The notes beneath the pieces were generated by a model. It was not told the origin of the DNA, did not search any database, and saw nothing but the letters and a program-made list of their open reading frames with translations. 64,000 nucleotides of DNA, taken from NCBI RefSeq assembly GCF_044359855.1, contig NZ_CP132291.1, positions 186,001-250,000 of the forward strand, given 5' to 3'. The translations under genes were made by a program, and so were the position numbers. This DNA comes from Rummeliibacillus pycnus_A. Lineage in GTDB: Bacteria; Bacillota; Bacilli; Bacillales_A; Planococcaceae. Every line of letters begins with the position of its first letter. The first letter of the stretch is position 1. This document shows, one piece after another, positions 1 through 8,111 of this stretch.

Positions 1-105
1 ATTATTGCACAGGTTGAATTGATTCTTGAAAATGATTAACTTCTACAACTATTTTATACTAAGCACATGCTAATTACTCTTAAATATTCCTTTAAAATTT
101 TTAAT

Positions 106-132
106 TTGACTTAATTGACCTATGTTTAATAT
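106..132 (+). promoter_or_regulatory. possible sigma-A promoter of ydhK-like gene
   Basis: TTGACT (106-111) and TAATAT (127-132) lie 15 bases apart, shorter than the usual 17, upstream of the lipoprotein gene. The rest of 1-192 is AT-rich with no other visible feature. Confidence 0.3.
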
Positions 133-192
133 TCGATTGAATGGGAATAATTTTAGTGTAAGGTCAAAAAGCTGAATATATGGAGGAATAGC

Positions 193-876
193 ATGAAAAA
201 GAATGGTTTAATGGTAGTAATCCTAACTTTTGTTGCAGTCTTGGGTTTATCTGCTTGTGGTACCACTCACACAGGTAAGAACGAAGCAAATAAGAATGTA
301 AACGTAGCGCCTGATGATAATATGAATACGCACGACAATACGTATCCAAGTACAACACCAGCGCCAACCACACCACCGGCACCAAACGCACCAGCACCAA
401 CTACACCAGATCATAATCTTACAAATGATCATACCGATATGAATAAATCGACTACAGGTATTGTTCCGACTGGCGTTAAAAAAGCGGTGAATCCTAAGTA
501 TCCTGATGGTAGTCAGGTAACCATCAATGCAAACCTTGTGGAGGGTATGAAGGGAGCAAAGGCTACTATTGTTGGCGCATATGACACAGTTGCTTATTCA
601 GTATCATACACACCAGCAACAGGTGGAGCAGTGGTAAAAAATCACAAATGGGTAATTCAGGAAGAGATTCGAAGTGCTGATAATAAAACACTTCAACCAG
701 GAGCTAAAGTAACACTTGAAGCTGACCATTTACCAGGTATGAAGGGAGCCATGGCTACTATTGATTCAGTAAAGAAAACAACAGTGTATATGGTGAACTA
801 TACACCAACTAATGGTGGAACTGAAGTGAAAAATTATCAATGGCTTATCGAAAGTGAATTATCACCGGTAAAGTAA
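193..876 (+). CDS. ydhK: YdhK-family lipoprotein with two DUF1541 repeats
   Basis: A predicted exported lipoprotein of 227 residues. The hydrophobic signal peptide (1-21) ends in lipobox LSAC with Cys22 as the lipidation site. A Pro/Thr-rich linker (about 50-77) looks like a cell-wall-spanning spacer. Two tandem copies of a domain of about 54 residues follow (about 106-159 and 170-223). Both contain GMKGA-ATI and the end pattern VKN-x-x-W-I, which matches DUF1541/YdhK. The family function is not established; it is found on the outer face of the membrane in Bacillales. The start is supported by GGAGG eight bases upstream. The gene stands alone, between a weak promoter and a strong terminator. 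Confidence 0.85.
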   Translation: MKKNGLMVVILTFVAVLGLSACGTTHTGKNEANKNVNVAPDDNMNTHDNTYPSTTPAPTTPPAPNAPAPTTPDHNLTNDHTDMNKSTTGIVPTGVKKAVNPKYPDGSQVTINANLVEGMKGAKATIVGAYDTVAYSVSYTPATGGAVVKNHKWVIQEEIRSADNKTLQPGAKVTLEADHLPGMKGAMATIDSVKKTTVYMVNYTPTNGGTEVKNYQWLIESELSPVK

Positions 877-913
877 AAGCAGTTTAATTTTCATTAGGGA
901 AAACTCAATAATA

Positions 914-955
914 AAAAACCTACATTCTGATTTAAAAGTCAAATGTAGGTTTTTA
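914..955 (+). terminator. Rho-independent terminator after ydhK-like gene
   Basis: The arms AACCTACATT and AATGTAGGTT pair perfectly and are followed by a T run. A-rich flanking sequence on the other side makes it potentially bidirectional. Confidence 0.85.
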
Positions 956-1043
956 TATTTCGAAAAATTTTACCCGTTTAAAGGGTCCGTTTGTAGCAGA
1001 TCATCCAAATCTGGATATTAAAATGTGATTATAAACTTATCCA

Positions 1044-1892
1044 TTAATTTTCCTCTTTCATTTTTCTGAGTAGTAGCCATTCGAAAAGTACAAAGAGAGC
1101 AATGGGTAAAATAATGCCAAGAACAACAAAAGTTTGGCTTTTACCATCTTGGAATAATACCTTCGTTTGAGGAATCCTTAATAATAAACCAAAAATTCCT
1201 AAAGTAATAACGAAAACAAGGCCTCCATAAAATTCTCGTTTCTTTTTGAATATTACATATACAACCGCCATGACTAAAATAGTAAGAATGGCAATCCAAT
1301 CAAATGGGGCAGTGATTTTTACAATACCTTGTTTAGGAGTAAAAAGTTGAATAAGGAAAAATAAGCCGAATGGAATCATTGCCAATATCCATATTACGAA
1401 AAAATTAATTAATTTAGGTAATTTTATTTTTATATAAACACTCAGATGTAACAATTTAAAGATGCCATAAACCAATGCAACTGAAAAAATCCCATTCAAC
1501 AATATAACAAATACATTTACTTGTAATGTTGGTGCTGTAAAACTACCGACAATGGTGTAAAACGTACTGATTAAAAAAATCCAACTACTTATTTTAAAAA
1601 TCGATTTCCATGAAGGTTTATCAAATTGCTTTGTCAGTTGATCAACAACTTCTTTCGGATTTTTACCGAAATACTCTTCTGCCGATTCATCATGCTTTTG
1701 AGCTTCTAAAATATCTTGTAATATCGTCATTAATTGTCGTTCTGTTTCTAATTCATCATAGAAAATTCCAAATGTTCGCATATATAGTAGAATATCTTCA
1801 TAGTACACTTTATTTTCTGGGGACAGCTGTTCTCTATACTTATTATTTTGTTTCACTAATTGTTTGGCTGCGTCATTTTTCAACCCATTCAC
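1044..1892 (-). CDS. DUF1129-like membrane protein, PadR partner
   Basis: A membrane protein of about 282 residues. The N-terminal soluble part (first ~95 residues) has the pattern YREQLSPENKVYYED followed by SAEEYFGKNP, typical of DUF1129-type proteins. Five or six membrane helices follow. It is directly downstream of a PadR gene: a GTG start at 1892 overlaps the PadR stop, and an in-frame TTG at 1883 is better spaced from the GGAG, so it may be the true start. Longer readings to 1943 would overlap PadR by 55 bases and are unlikely. In other Firmicutes such proteins are co-transcribed with PadR repressors; the role is unknown. An envelope-stress or efflux-related job is only inference. Confidence 0.7.
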   Translation of the reverse strand: MNGLKNDAAKQLVKQNNKYREQLSPENKVYYEDILLYMRTFGIFYDELETERQLMTILQDILEAQKHDESAEEYFGKNPKEVVDQLTKQFDKPSWKSIFKISSWIFLISTFYTIVGSFTAPTLQVNVFVILLNGIFSVALVYGIFKLLHLSVYIKIKLPKLINFFVIWILAMIPFGLFFLIQLFTPKQGIVKITAPFDWIAILTILVMAVVYVIFKKKREFYGGLVFVITLGIFGLLLRIPQTKVLFQDGKSQTFVVLGIILPIALFVLFEWLLLRKMKEEN

Positions 1893-2215
1893 TCTCCGTT
1901 CTTTTCTAAAATCCGATTCACTTTTACAATCAACGAACTCCATTGTTCTCTAAAACCTTCTAATTGTTGTTCTCCATCAGGCGTAATAAAGAAGTATTTT
2001 CGATTCGGTCCATCTGGGGAAGCGAGCTCCTTAGTTTTAATTAGCCCTTGTTTTTCTAGCTTTTGCATTAGAGGATAAATCGTTCCACCTACTATGGTTG
2101 TAAACCCATAATCGCGCATCATTTGTACAAGCTCATATCCATATACTGGTTGTTGTTTAATAATTGATAAAACACATCCTTCAAGTACACCTTTTAATAA
2201 TTGCGTCTCCTTCAT
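1889..2215 (-). CDS. PadR-family transcriptional repressor
   Basis: A 108-residue winged-helix regulator. The sequence runs LLKGVLEGCVLSII, then GYELVQMM, then the wing region with GGTIYPLMQKLEKQGLI and GPNRKYFFITPDGEQQL. This is the complete PadR fold of the short (PadR-s1) type, with the C-terminal helix EQWSSLIVKVNRIL for dimer formation. Members bind palindromic operators over their own promoter and are released by small molecules, often phenolics or antibiotics. Here it leads a two-gene unit with the DUF1129-like membrane protein. The ribosome binding site is GAGGTG. The upstream region has three copies of ACTAGTT that could be its operator. Confidence 0.9.
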   Translation of the reverse strand: MKETQLLKGVLEGCVLSIIKQQPVYGYELVQMMRDYGFTTIVGGTIYPLMQKLEKQGLIKTKELASPDGPNRKYFFITPDGEQQLEGFREQWSSLIVKVNRILEKNGE

Positions 2216-2239
2216 TTAATCACCTCACTACATAGTAAT

Positions 2240-2296
2240 ACATACTAGTTGAAAACACTGTATCATACATTCACTAGTTTGTAAAACATACTAGTT
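2240..2296 (-). promoter_or_regulatory. putative padR promoter and operator (three ACTAGTT boxes)
   Basis: ACTAGTT occurs at 2244-2250, 2273-2279 and 2290-2296; two are inside a longer ACATACTAGTT direct repeat. On the minus strand TTTACA and TACAGT with a 17-base gap fall between the boxes, so a bound repressor would cover the promoter. That this is the PadR operator is inferred from position. Confidence 0.45.
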
Positions 2297-2476
2297 AGAT
2301 GAGAGTTATATACTGGCTCAAGATAAAGTCAATCAAAAGCGGAGAAGTAATCAAACTTTGTTGTACTCAGCTAAAAAACACAAACATTTATGAAATTGAT
2401 TCAAAACTATAAAAAATTTCTGTAAAAACAAACTTATACATATTGAGATTCGTTTAAAATACAAAGAAAGGAGTAG

Positions 2477-3004
2477 ATGGAAAATTTGATAAATATTGTG
2501 GAATTAGAACGAATAATGAATCAGCATACAGAATCTTTATTACGCTTATCTTATTATTACGTAAAAGACTTACATATTGCAGAAGATATTGTTCAAGAAT
2601 CTTTTATTAAATTTTATCAAGATAGAAACAGATATGAAGAACGTGGTGAGTTAAAGGCATATCTCTCCAAGATGGTTGTGAATAAAAGTAAAGATTATTT
2701 GAAAAGCTGGTCATACCGAAAAATCCAATTACAAAACAGGTTATTTAGTAAACACAGTCAAAAGAAAATGGACAATCTAATCAGAAAAGATGAAGAAACA
2801 ATATTAGGAGAAGCTATTCTGAAGCTCCCCTTGAAGCAGAGAGAACCGCTTATTTATTATTATTTTGAAGAAATGTCTATTAAAGATATTTCTAGATTAT
2901 TAGAAATTCCTGAGAGTACAGTGAAAACTAGAATTAGAAGAAGTAAACAACTTTTAAAAACACAACTTCAGAAATATGAATGGGAGGTGCTGTTAAATGA
3001 ATAA
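2477..3004 (+). CDS. ECF-type RNA polymerase sigma factor
   Basis: A 175-residue group 4 sigma factor. Region 2 is at about 14-85 (the DIVQESFIKFY core is the region 2.2 signature). Region 4 is at about 113-165, with LPLKQREPLIYYYFEEMS and the helix-turn-helix IPESTVKTRIRRSKQLL. No other domain is present. The stop overlaps the start of the next gene by eight bases, so the two are translationally coupled, the usual layout of an ECF sigma factor and its membrane regulator. AAGGAG lies three bases before the ATG, which is short; an in-frame TTG at 2486 is an alternative. The activating signal cannot be read from sequence. Confidence 0.9.
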   Translation: MENLINIVELERIMNQHTESLLRLSYYYVKDLHIAEDIVQESFIKFYQDRNRYEERGELKAYLSKMVVNKSKDYLKSWSYRKIQLQNRLFSKHSQKKMDNLIRKDEETILGEAILKLPLKQREPLIYYYFEEMSIKDISRLLEIPESTVKTRIRRSKQLLKTQLQKYEWEVLLNE

Positions 3005-3965
3005 AATTAATTTTGAAGACTTGAGTAATCTTACTAAAAGTAAAGAGAAAGTTGTGACAAATGTTTTGAGGCATATTGAAAATCAAACTACAAAAAAAGA
3101 TAAAAGTAAATGGGGATACGGTATTTTAACTCTATTTGTAACTGGTTGTATGATTTTATTTATTTTCACCCAAATAATTGATTCCCGAAATCATACTGCA
3201 AATGAAGTTCCAATTTTAGAAAAAAATAATTTTGATATCAACTTAAAATTACAGTTGCAACAGAATACATTATCAAAAGATGAGTCTAAATATAAAGCAT
3301 TCTATGATTCTTTACAGCTTGATGCAAATTATGCTTATGCATTAAATAAAGGGGTTGTATTAACTGAAAATGAGGTAAATAAAAAAGAAGAGGAATTTCT
3401 GAGGAATCTTGAAGAACTAAAGCAAGATCCAAAATGGAGAGAAGAATTTAGAGAATCACTTAAATTTTTAAAACTAACTGAACAACAAATGATCGATCAA
3501 TATATAAAGCCACAAGCTATTAAAACTGCAGCTTTTGATCAGCTTATATCTAACCATTATAAGCAACATAAAGATGCTTACGAATTACACGTAAAAACTT
3601 CCTTAGAACAAGATGCAATGAATTATCTAAGTGAAAAATATTCTAAAAAGATAGCAAATCTTCAAGCAAAATATAATATCCCTAAAAAAACAAAAGAATT
3701 AGGTAATTTCTTAAAAATTGGTCTGGTTGTGGCAATTGAAGATGATAGATTTTTGGTTGTAAATAATGCTTCAGATGAAGAATTGGCACAATTATCTTCA
3801 GATAGGATAGTGAAGAAACATAAAAATGGAACATGGTTTCCAATGCATCATGTCAAACAAAAAATAAGGATTGGTGACAAAGTACAAGTCTCTTATAATC
3901 GAATTCAAGACACTTTTCCGGAAGTAGCTAACCTTGTAAGTATTAAATTATTAAACAACAAATAA
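2997..3965 (+). CDS. membrane-anchored partner of the ECF sigma factor, candidate anti-sigma factor
   Basis: A 322-residue protein with a short charged cytoplasmic N-terminus (1-38), one membrane helix (about 41-61) and a large extracellular part. The latter has a strongly helical segment (about 118-232) whose start resembles SurA/PrsA-type N-terminal chaperone domains (LTENEVNKKEEEFLRNLEEL). A beta-rich C-terminal segment (about 237-320) with GLVVAIEDDRFLVV and RIGDKVQVSY resembles DUF3221-type OB folds. The N-terminus shows no clear zinc-binding anti-sigma motif. Coupling to the sigma gene is the main reason to call it a regulator. Domain resemblances are by eye and need profile searches. 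Confidence 0.6.
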   Translation: MNKINFEDLSNLTKSKEKVVTNVLRHIENQTTKKDKSKWGYGILTLFVTGCMILFIFTQIIDSRNHTANEVPILEKNNFDINLKLQLQQNTLSKDESKYKAFYDSLQLDANYAYALNKGVVLTENEVNKKEEEFLRNLEELKQDPKWREEFRESLKFLKLTEQQMIDQYIKPQAIKTAAFDQLISNHYKQHKDAYELHVKTSLEQDAMNYLSEKYSKKIANLQAKYNIPKKTKELGNFLKIGLVVAIEDDRFLVVNNASDEELAQLSSDRIVKKHKNGTWFPMHHVKQKIRIGDKVQVSYNRIQDTFPEVANLVSIKLLNNK

Positions 3966-3974
3966 ATTTGAAAT

Positions 3975-4010
3975 AAAGTAGAAATTAGAAAAATAAAATT
4001 TCTACTTTTT
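3975..4010 (+). terminator. terminator of the sigma factor operon
   Basis: AAAGTAGAAATT and AATTTCTACTTT form a perfect stem followed by a T run. Confidence 0.85.
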
Positions 4011-4197
4011 AAATTATGGAATACCATTATTTATAATCACTATTTTTTTAAACAATAAATCTCCTGTAATTCTCTAAAAGTTGATAGCGACCACTAAAGA
4101 AATCTTTCATATATTCAAATTATACTTTTTCCTTTTTATGGTGTTTGGATTACGATTAAAGGAGAAGAAAAGCCTAATTAGAGAGATGGTGGGGGAA

Positions 4198-5805
4198 ATG
4201 AGATGGAATTCTCCAGAAAAATTACGTAAGTTGCTTTGTGAGCTTGTTAGTTGGGAAAGTCAAACATTAACTAAGGGAGAACAACAATTTTCAAGAAAGC
4301 TCTTAGCAAAATTGCAACAGCTTCAATTTTTTGAAGAACATCCAGATTATTTAAACTTTTGTGATGTGGATCATGGAAGACAAGTAGTTTCAGCTCTATA
4401 TAAAAATTCAAATGCTAAGGATACAGTAGTATTGATCAGTCATTTTGATACTGTTCAAATTGAAGAGTATGGGGCATTAAAGCCATTAGCAACAATCCCA
4501 GAAGAACTAACAAAAGAACTTTTGTCTTCTCCAGATATGTTAAATGAATCTGCTAAAAAAGACTTAGAATCTGGAGATTACTTGTTTGGACGAGGCGTAA
4601 TGGATATGAAAATGGGCCTTGCACTTCATATGCAAATGATAGAACGTGCGATTTCAGAAAAATGGCCTATCAATCTATTACTTGTAACGGTACCTGATGA
4701 AGAAGTAAACTCTGAAGGAATGCGTCAAGCAGTAAAACATATTAATGAATTACAAAATGATCTAGATTTAGATATCGTATTATTTTTGAATAGCGAACCT
4801 TCTTTTTCACAAGACCCAACAGATTTACAGGAATATATTTATTCAGGGACAATTGGGAAAATCATGCCGTCAGCATTATTTTATGGAAAGGAAACACATG
4901 TAGGAGAACCGTTGAAAGGAATGACGGCACCATATATGAGTGCTTTTCTTACAATGGAAATGGAGTGGAATGATAAATTTATAGAGAGTGAATATGGAGA
5001 GGTTACACCACTACCTGTTTCCTTGCAGCTAAAAGATTTAAAAGACCAATACTCAACTCAAACACCCTATAGAGCAGTTGCGATGTACAATGTTTTCTTA
5101 ATGAAACGAAGTGCTGAAGAGATTATGTCAATTTTTGAAGATGTAGCAAAAGAAGCGATGACAAAATGTCAATCACGTTGTGATGATGTTTGTAAAAGAC
5201 AAGGAATAACAGGCGTAGGGAAAATCCGAGTGCTCCGGTTTGCAGAATTACACGATCATGCAGTGAAAAAGCTGGGGAGCGAAAAAGTAACTGAGTTGAC
5301 AGCAAGTGTAATTGCAAATAAAGCTTTAGATGATCGTGAAATGTCTTTACGAATAGCGGATCAATTGATGATACATTGCCAAGAATTGGCTCCTGCAGTT
5401 GTACTTCTTTTTGCACCACCATATTATCCAGCTGCGAATTCATCAGACAATCCATTAATACAAGGTGCCATCTCTTTACTTCTTGAAGAATCTAAGAAAT
5501 ATAATATACCACTACAACAAATTCATTATTTTAATGGGATTTGCGATCTGAGTTATTGCCAATTCCATGCTGATAAGGATTGGCAAACATATGAAAAAAA
5601 CACACCAGTATGGGGCAAAACATATGATATTCCATTCCAGGAAATGGCGCAGTTTTCAGCACCAGTATTAAATGTAGGACCATTTGGCAAAGATGCACAC
5701 CAAATTTCAGAGCGGTTACATGTAAAAAGTGGATTTGAGGAAATGCCAGAATTACTTTATGAATTGTTGAAATTTGTTAGCGGAAAATCAAAAGTTACAG
5801 AATAA
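4198..5805 (+). CDS. RocB-like M20-family metallohydrolase
   Basis: A cytoplasmic hydrolase of about 535 residues, similar along its length to the RocB arginine-utilization protein. The metal site is visible: LISHFDTV (His and Asp), FGRGVMDMKMG (bridging Asp) and VPDEEVNSEG (catalytic Glu pair). The C-terminal pattern VGPFGKDAH-x-x-SERLH supplies the last His ligand. RocB is genetically linked to arginine catabolism in Bacillus, but its exact reaction is unsettled. No other roc gene is nearby. The ATG at 4198 gives a start matching the family. The longer frame from a TTG at 4081 adds a hydrophobic stretch with no ribosome binding site and is unlikely; ATG 4186 is also possible. Confidence 0.8.
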   Translation: MRWNSPEKLRKLLCELVSWESQTLTKGEQQFSRKLLAKLQQLQFFEEHPDYLNFCDVDHGRQVVSALYKNSNAKDTVVLISHFDTVQIEEYGALKPLATIPEELTKELLSSPDMLNESAKKDLESGDYLFGRGVMDMKMGLALHMQMIERAISEKWPINLLLVTVPDEEVNSEGMRQAVKHINELQNDLDLDIVLFLNSEPSFSQDPTDLQEYIYSGTIGKIMPSALFYGKETHVGEPLKGMTAPYMSAFLTMEMEWNDKFIESEYGEVTPLPVSLQLKDLKDQYSTQTPYRAVAMYNVFLMKRSAEEIMSIFEDVAKEAMTKCQSRCDDVCKRQGITGVGKIRVLRFAELHDHAVKKLGSEKVTELTASVIANKALDDREMSLRIADQLMIHCQELAPAVVLLFAPPYYPAANSSDNPLIQGAISLLLEESKKYNIPLQQIHYFNGICDLSYCQFHADKDWQTYEKNTPVWGKTYDIPFQEMAQFSAPVLNVGPFGKDAHQISERLHVKSGFEEMPELLYELLKFVSGKSKVTE

Positions 5806-5969
5806 AAGTTGAATACTCAATAATAAAATGATAATGGAAACTTTCTTCAAATCCAATTTGAATTTGTTAATAGCAAAAAATGATGGGAAACATTATTGAA
5901 TTCAGTTGTATTGATTAATGGCAGATTTTAAAAAAGGAAGACTAATTAAATGTAGAAAAGGAGTTGTGT

Positions 5970-6347
5970 ATGGGATTATTCGATGGTTTAATGGGAAATG
6001 CATCAGAAGTGAATTTAAGTGTCATTGAATCTGAGATAAAAGATTTATTAGCAAAGAATGAAAGAGTAGAGCAAGCCTATAAATTGATTCGAGATCTGTT
6101 TGTCTTTACAGATAAACGTTTACTTTTGATTGATAAACAAGGCGTGACTGGCAAGAAAGCCGAATATCATTCGATTCCATACAAAAGTGTAGTACACTTC
6201 TCCATTGAAACAGCAGGCACCTTTGATTTCGAAGCGGAACTAAAAATTTGGCTATCCAATGGTGCTCAACCAATCGAAAAGAAATTTAATAAAACATTGA
6301 ACATCTATAAAATTCAAAGTGTCTTAGCTGACTATGTTTTAAAATAG
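5970..6347 (+). CDS. bacterial PH-domain protein (YvbH/DUF-type)
   Basis: A 125-residue soluble protein. After a short N-terminal segment (MGLFDGLMGNASEV) comes a single bacterial pleckstrin-homology fold: LFVFTDKRLLLIDKQG and YHSIPYKSVVHFSIETAG are the conserved strands, and the final helix contains VLADYVL. Proteins of this family are common in Bacillales and their job is unknown. AAAAGGAG lies six bases before the ATG at 5970; a TTG six bases upstream is in frame but sits on the ribosome binding site. It is a single-gene unit with its own terminator. Confidence 0.85.
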   Translation: MGLFDGLMGNASEVNLSVIESEIKDLLAKNERVEQAYKLIRDLFVFTDKRLLLIDKQGVTGKKAEYHSIPYKSVVHFSIETAGTFDFEAELKIWLSNGAQPIEKKFNKTLNIYKIQSVLADYVLK

Positions 6348-6352
6348 ATTAT

Positions 6353-6385
6353 AAAACATCCAATTGAAATTAATTGGATGTTTTT
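6353..6385 (+). terminator. terminator after PH-domain gene
   Basis: AACATCCAATT and AATTGGATGTT with a T run. Between it and the tRNA-like copy (6386-6592) I see no gene. Confidence 0.85.
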
Positions 6386-6592
6386 ATTTTAAAAACTGTA
6401 CACGCCTATATTGGAGAAAGAAGCCAAGGATAGAGACATCTCGCCTGTATGAGGAATGGGCTGAATAGGAAGTTTTAGTTTTGAAGAAGTGTTAAGTATT
6501 TTCAATACTACTTTATAAACAGAATACTAACGTGGATAAAAACCCCATGCGATTATATTAATTGTCCAAATGTTAATTTAGTAAAACTATTA

Positions 6593-6664
6593 GGGGAAGT
6601 AGTTCAGTGGTAGAACATCGCCTTCCCAAGGTGAGGGTCATCGGTTAGAACCCCATCTTACGTT
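6593..6664 (+). pseudogene. degenerate tRNA-Gly(CCC)-like sequence
   Basis: This stretch aligns base for base with the intact tRNA-Gly 210 bases downstream, but the anticodon reads CCC. The acceptor arms (GGGGAAG, CTTACGT) have two mismatches. The T stem has a C-C mismatch. The T loop is TTAGAAC instead of TTCGAAC, losing the invariant C56. The 3' end is CCT rather than CCA. D and anticodon arms are intact. It is most likely a decaying duplicate, but preservation of the anticodon arm leaves a special-purpose tRNA-Gly possible. Confidence 0.65.
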
Positions 6665-6746
6665 CCTATATAACTTTATGAGTTTGTAAAATTGAACGGT
6701 TTAATCTATAGAAAACATGTAATTAACATAGATTTTGAAAAGTATT

Positions 6747-6775
6747 GCACAAATTCAATTGTTATGATAGTATAA
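6747..6775 (+). promoter_or_regulatory. putative tRNA operon promoter
   Basis: TTGCAC near 6747 is followed by overlapping -10 candidates (TATGAT, TAGTAT, TATAAT), just ahead of the tRNA-Gly. The exact -10 is ambiguous. Confidence 0.4.
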
Positions 6776-6802
6776 TTTATGTCGAAAAAATAATAATGGA
6801 AC

Positions 6803-6877
6803 GCGGAAGTAGTTCAGTGGTAGAACATCACCTTGCCAAGGTGGGGGTCGCGGGTTCGAACCCCGTCTTCCGCTCCA
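6803..6877 (+). tRNA. tRNA-Gly (anticodon GCC)
   Basis: A complete cloverleaf: acceptor GCGGAAG/CTTCCGC, anticodon stem with loop TTGCCAA, T loop TTCGAAC, discriminator T and encoded CCA. It is the first of three tRNAs in one transcript. Confidence 0.95.
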
Positions 6878-6882
6878 CAAAT

Positions 6883-6975
6883 GGAGGAATACCCAAGTCT
6901 GGCTGAAGGGATCGGTCTTGAAAACCGACAGGCGGGTCAAACCGCGCGGGGGTTCGAATCCCTCTTCCTCCTCCA
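6883..6975 (+). tRNA. tRNA-Ser (anticodon TGA)
   Basis: A long-variable-arm tRNA with acceptor GGAGGAA/TTCCTCC, anticodon loop CTTGAAA and encoded CCA. The discriminator base is T, whereas the Bacillus homologue as I remember it has G73. The gap to tRNA-Gly is five bases. Confidence 0.95.
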
Positions 6976-6979
6976 TATC

Positions 6980-7052
6980 GGGTCGGTAGCTCAGTTGGTA
7001 GAGCATTAGATTGAAGCTCTAAGTGTCGGCAGTTCGATTCTGTCCCGACCCA
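6980..7052 (+). tRNA. tRNA-Phe (anticodon GAA)
   Basis: Acceptor GGGTCGG/CCGACCC, anticodon stem TTAGA/TCTAA with loop TTGAAGC, discriminator A. CCA is not encoded. The loop has G37 and C38; a similar second tRNA-Phe type is known in other Bacilli. Confidence 0.9.
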
Positions 7053-7056
7053 TATT

Positions 7057-7092
7057 AAAAGATGTCCAAAAGTATTTGGACATCTTTTTTTC
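7057..7092 (+). terminator. terminator of the tRNA cluster
   Basis: AAGATGTCCAAA and TTTGGACATCTT form a stem with a long T run. Confidence 0.9.
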
Positions 7093-7181
7093 TGTATTTG
7101 AAATGGTATTGTAAAGCAAATAGGAAATGGTACAATATTCCTTGAAAAGTAAATTATTTAGTTCGAAGATTGGAGTTAAAA

Positions 7182-8111
7182 ATGACTGAAATTTCAATTA
7201 ATAATAAGTGGAAAGGGATTATTTTAGTTTTATTAGCAGCGATTTTCTGGGGAATAGCTGGTACTCTTGCACAATATTTGTTTCAAGTAAAAGGGTTTAA
7301 TACCGAGTGGTTAGTTGTTTTACGTTTGCTAGTAGCAGGTTTTTTGTTGTTATTAGTGAATTATCCAAAGGAGCGCGAACGGATTTGGGCAATATGGAAA
7401 AATAAGCATGACGTTCTTAGTTTACTATTATTTAGTTTTGTAGGAATGCTAGCAGTTCAATATACATATTTTGCAGCGATTAAGCATGGAAATGCAGCAA
7501 CTGCAACTGTTTTGCAATATTTATCTCCAATTATTATTCTTGCATATATAGTTGGTAAAAATAAGAAAATACCTTCAAGAAATGAAGCAATTTCAGTTTT
7601 GCTAGCGATTATTGGAACAGTTCTATTAGTAACGCATGGTCAAATTACACAACTCTCAATATCCGGGCCAGCTTTGATTTGGGGAATCACTTCTGCATTC
7701 GCTTTAGCCTTTTATACACTTCAACCACAGAAGTTATTGGCAAGATATGGTTCGATTGTTGTAGTTGGTTGGGGTATGTTAATTGGTGGCGTTGGTTTTA
7801 GTTTTATTCATCCGCCTTGGCAGTTCGAAGGAACATGGTCGATTTCCTCAATTGCTAGTTTTGTATTTATCGTAATCTTTGGGACACTTCTTGCATTCTA
7901 TTTTTACCTTGAAAGTTTTCGCTATGTAAAGCCGACAGTTGCAAGTGTATTAGCATGCGTAGAACCATTTGCAGCATCCGTGTTGTCGGTTATCTTTCTA
8001 AATGTTGTATTTGGTTTTCCAGAATGGATTGGTACTCTTTGCATATTGAGTACGCTTTTTATTGCGTCAAGAAAAGAGAGAGCTGAAGAAATGAATGAGA
8101 AAACAAATTAA
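7182..8111 (+). CDS. EamA/DMT-family metabolite transporter
   Basis: A 309-residue inner membrane protein of about ten helices in two EamA repeats. Repeat 1 starts GIILVLLAAIFWGIAGTLAQYLF, here cited only in part as FWGIAGTLAQ; repeat 2 starts GPALIWGITSAFALAFY. Typical DMT signatures are seen in VLQYLSPIIIL and VLACVEPFAASVLSVI at the end of each half. The substrate is unknown; family members export amino acids or other small metabolites. The ATG at 7182 is preceded by TTGGAG six bases upstream. The gene is monocistronic, right after the tRNA terminator. Confidence 0.88.
   Translation: MTEISINNKWKGIILVLLAAIFWGIAGTLAQYLFQVKGFNTEWLVVLRLLVAGFLLLLVNYPKERERIWAIWKNKHDVLSLLLFSFVGMLAVQYTYFAAIKHGNAATATVLQYLSPIIILAYIVGKNKKIPSRNEAISVLLAIIGTVLLVTHGQITQLSISGPALIWGITSAFALAFYTLQPQKLLARYGSIVVVGWGMLIGGVGFSFIHPPWQFEGTWSISSIASFVFIVIFGTLLAFYFYLESFRYVKPTVASVLACVEPFAASVLSVIFLNVVFGFPEWIGTLCILSTLFIASRKERAEEMNEKTN

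Noticed and set aside
1860..2078. Plus-strand frame opposite padR
   Set aside because: Antisense shadow of padR and the downstream gene start; no signals.
6755..7006. Minus-strand open frame of 83 codons across the tRNA cluster
   Set aside because: It reads antisense through tRNA-Gly and tRNA-Ser; frames of this kind (with RRGSNPRPPP) are a well-known artefact of tRNA arrays.
7006..7197. Minus-strand open frame over tRNA-Phe and the EamA start
   Set aside because: It overlaps tRNA-Phe, its terminator and the transporter's ribosome binding site, and has no start signal of its own.
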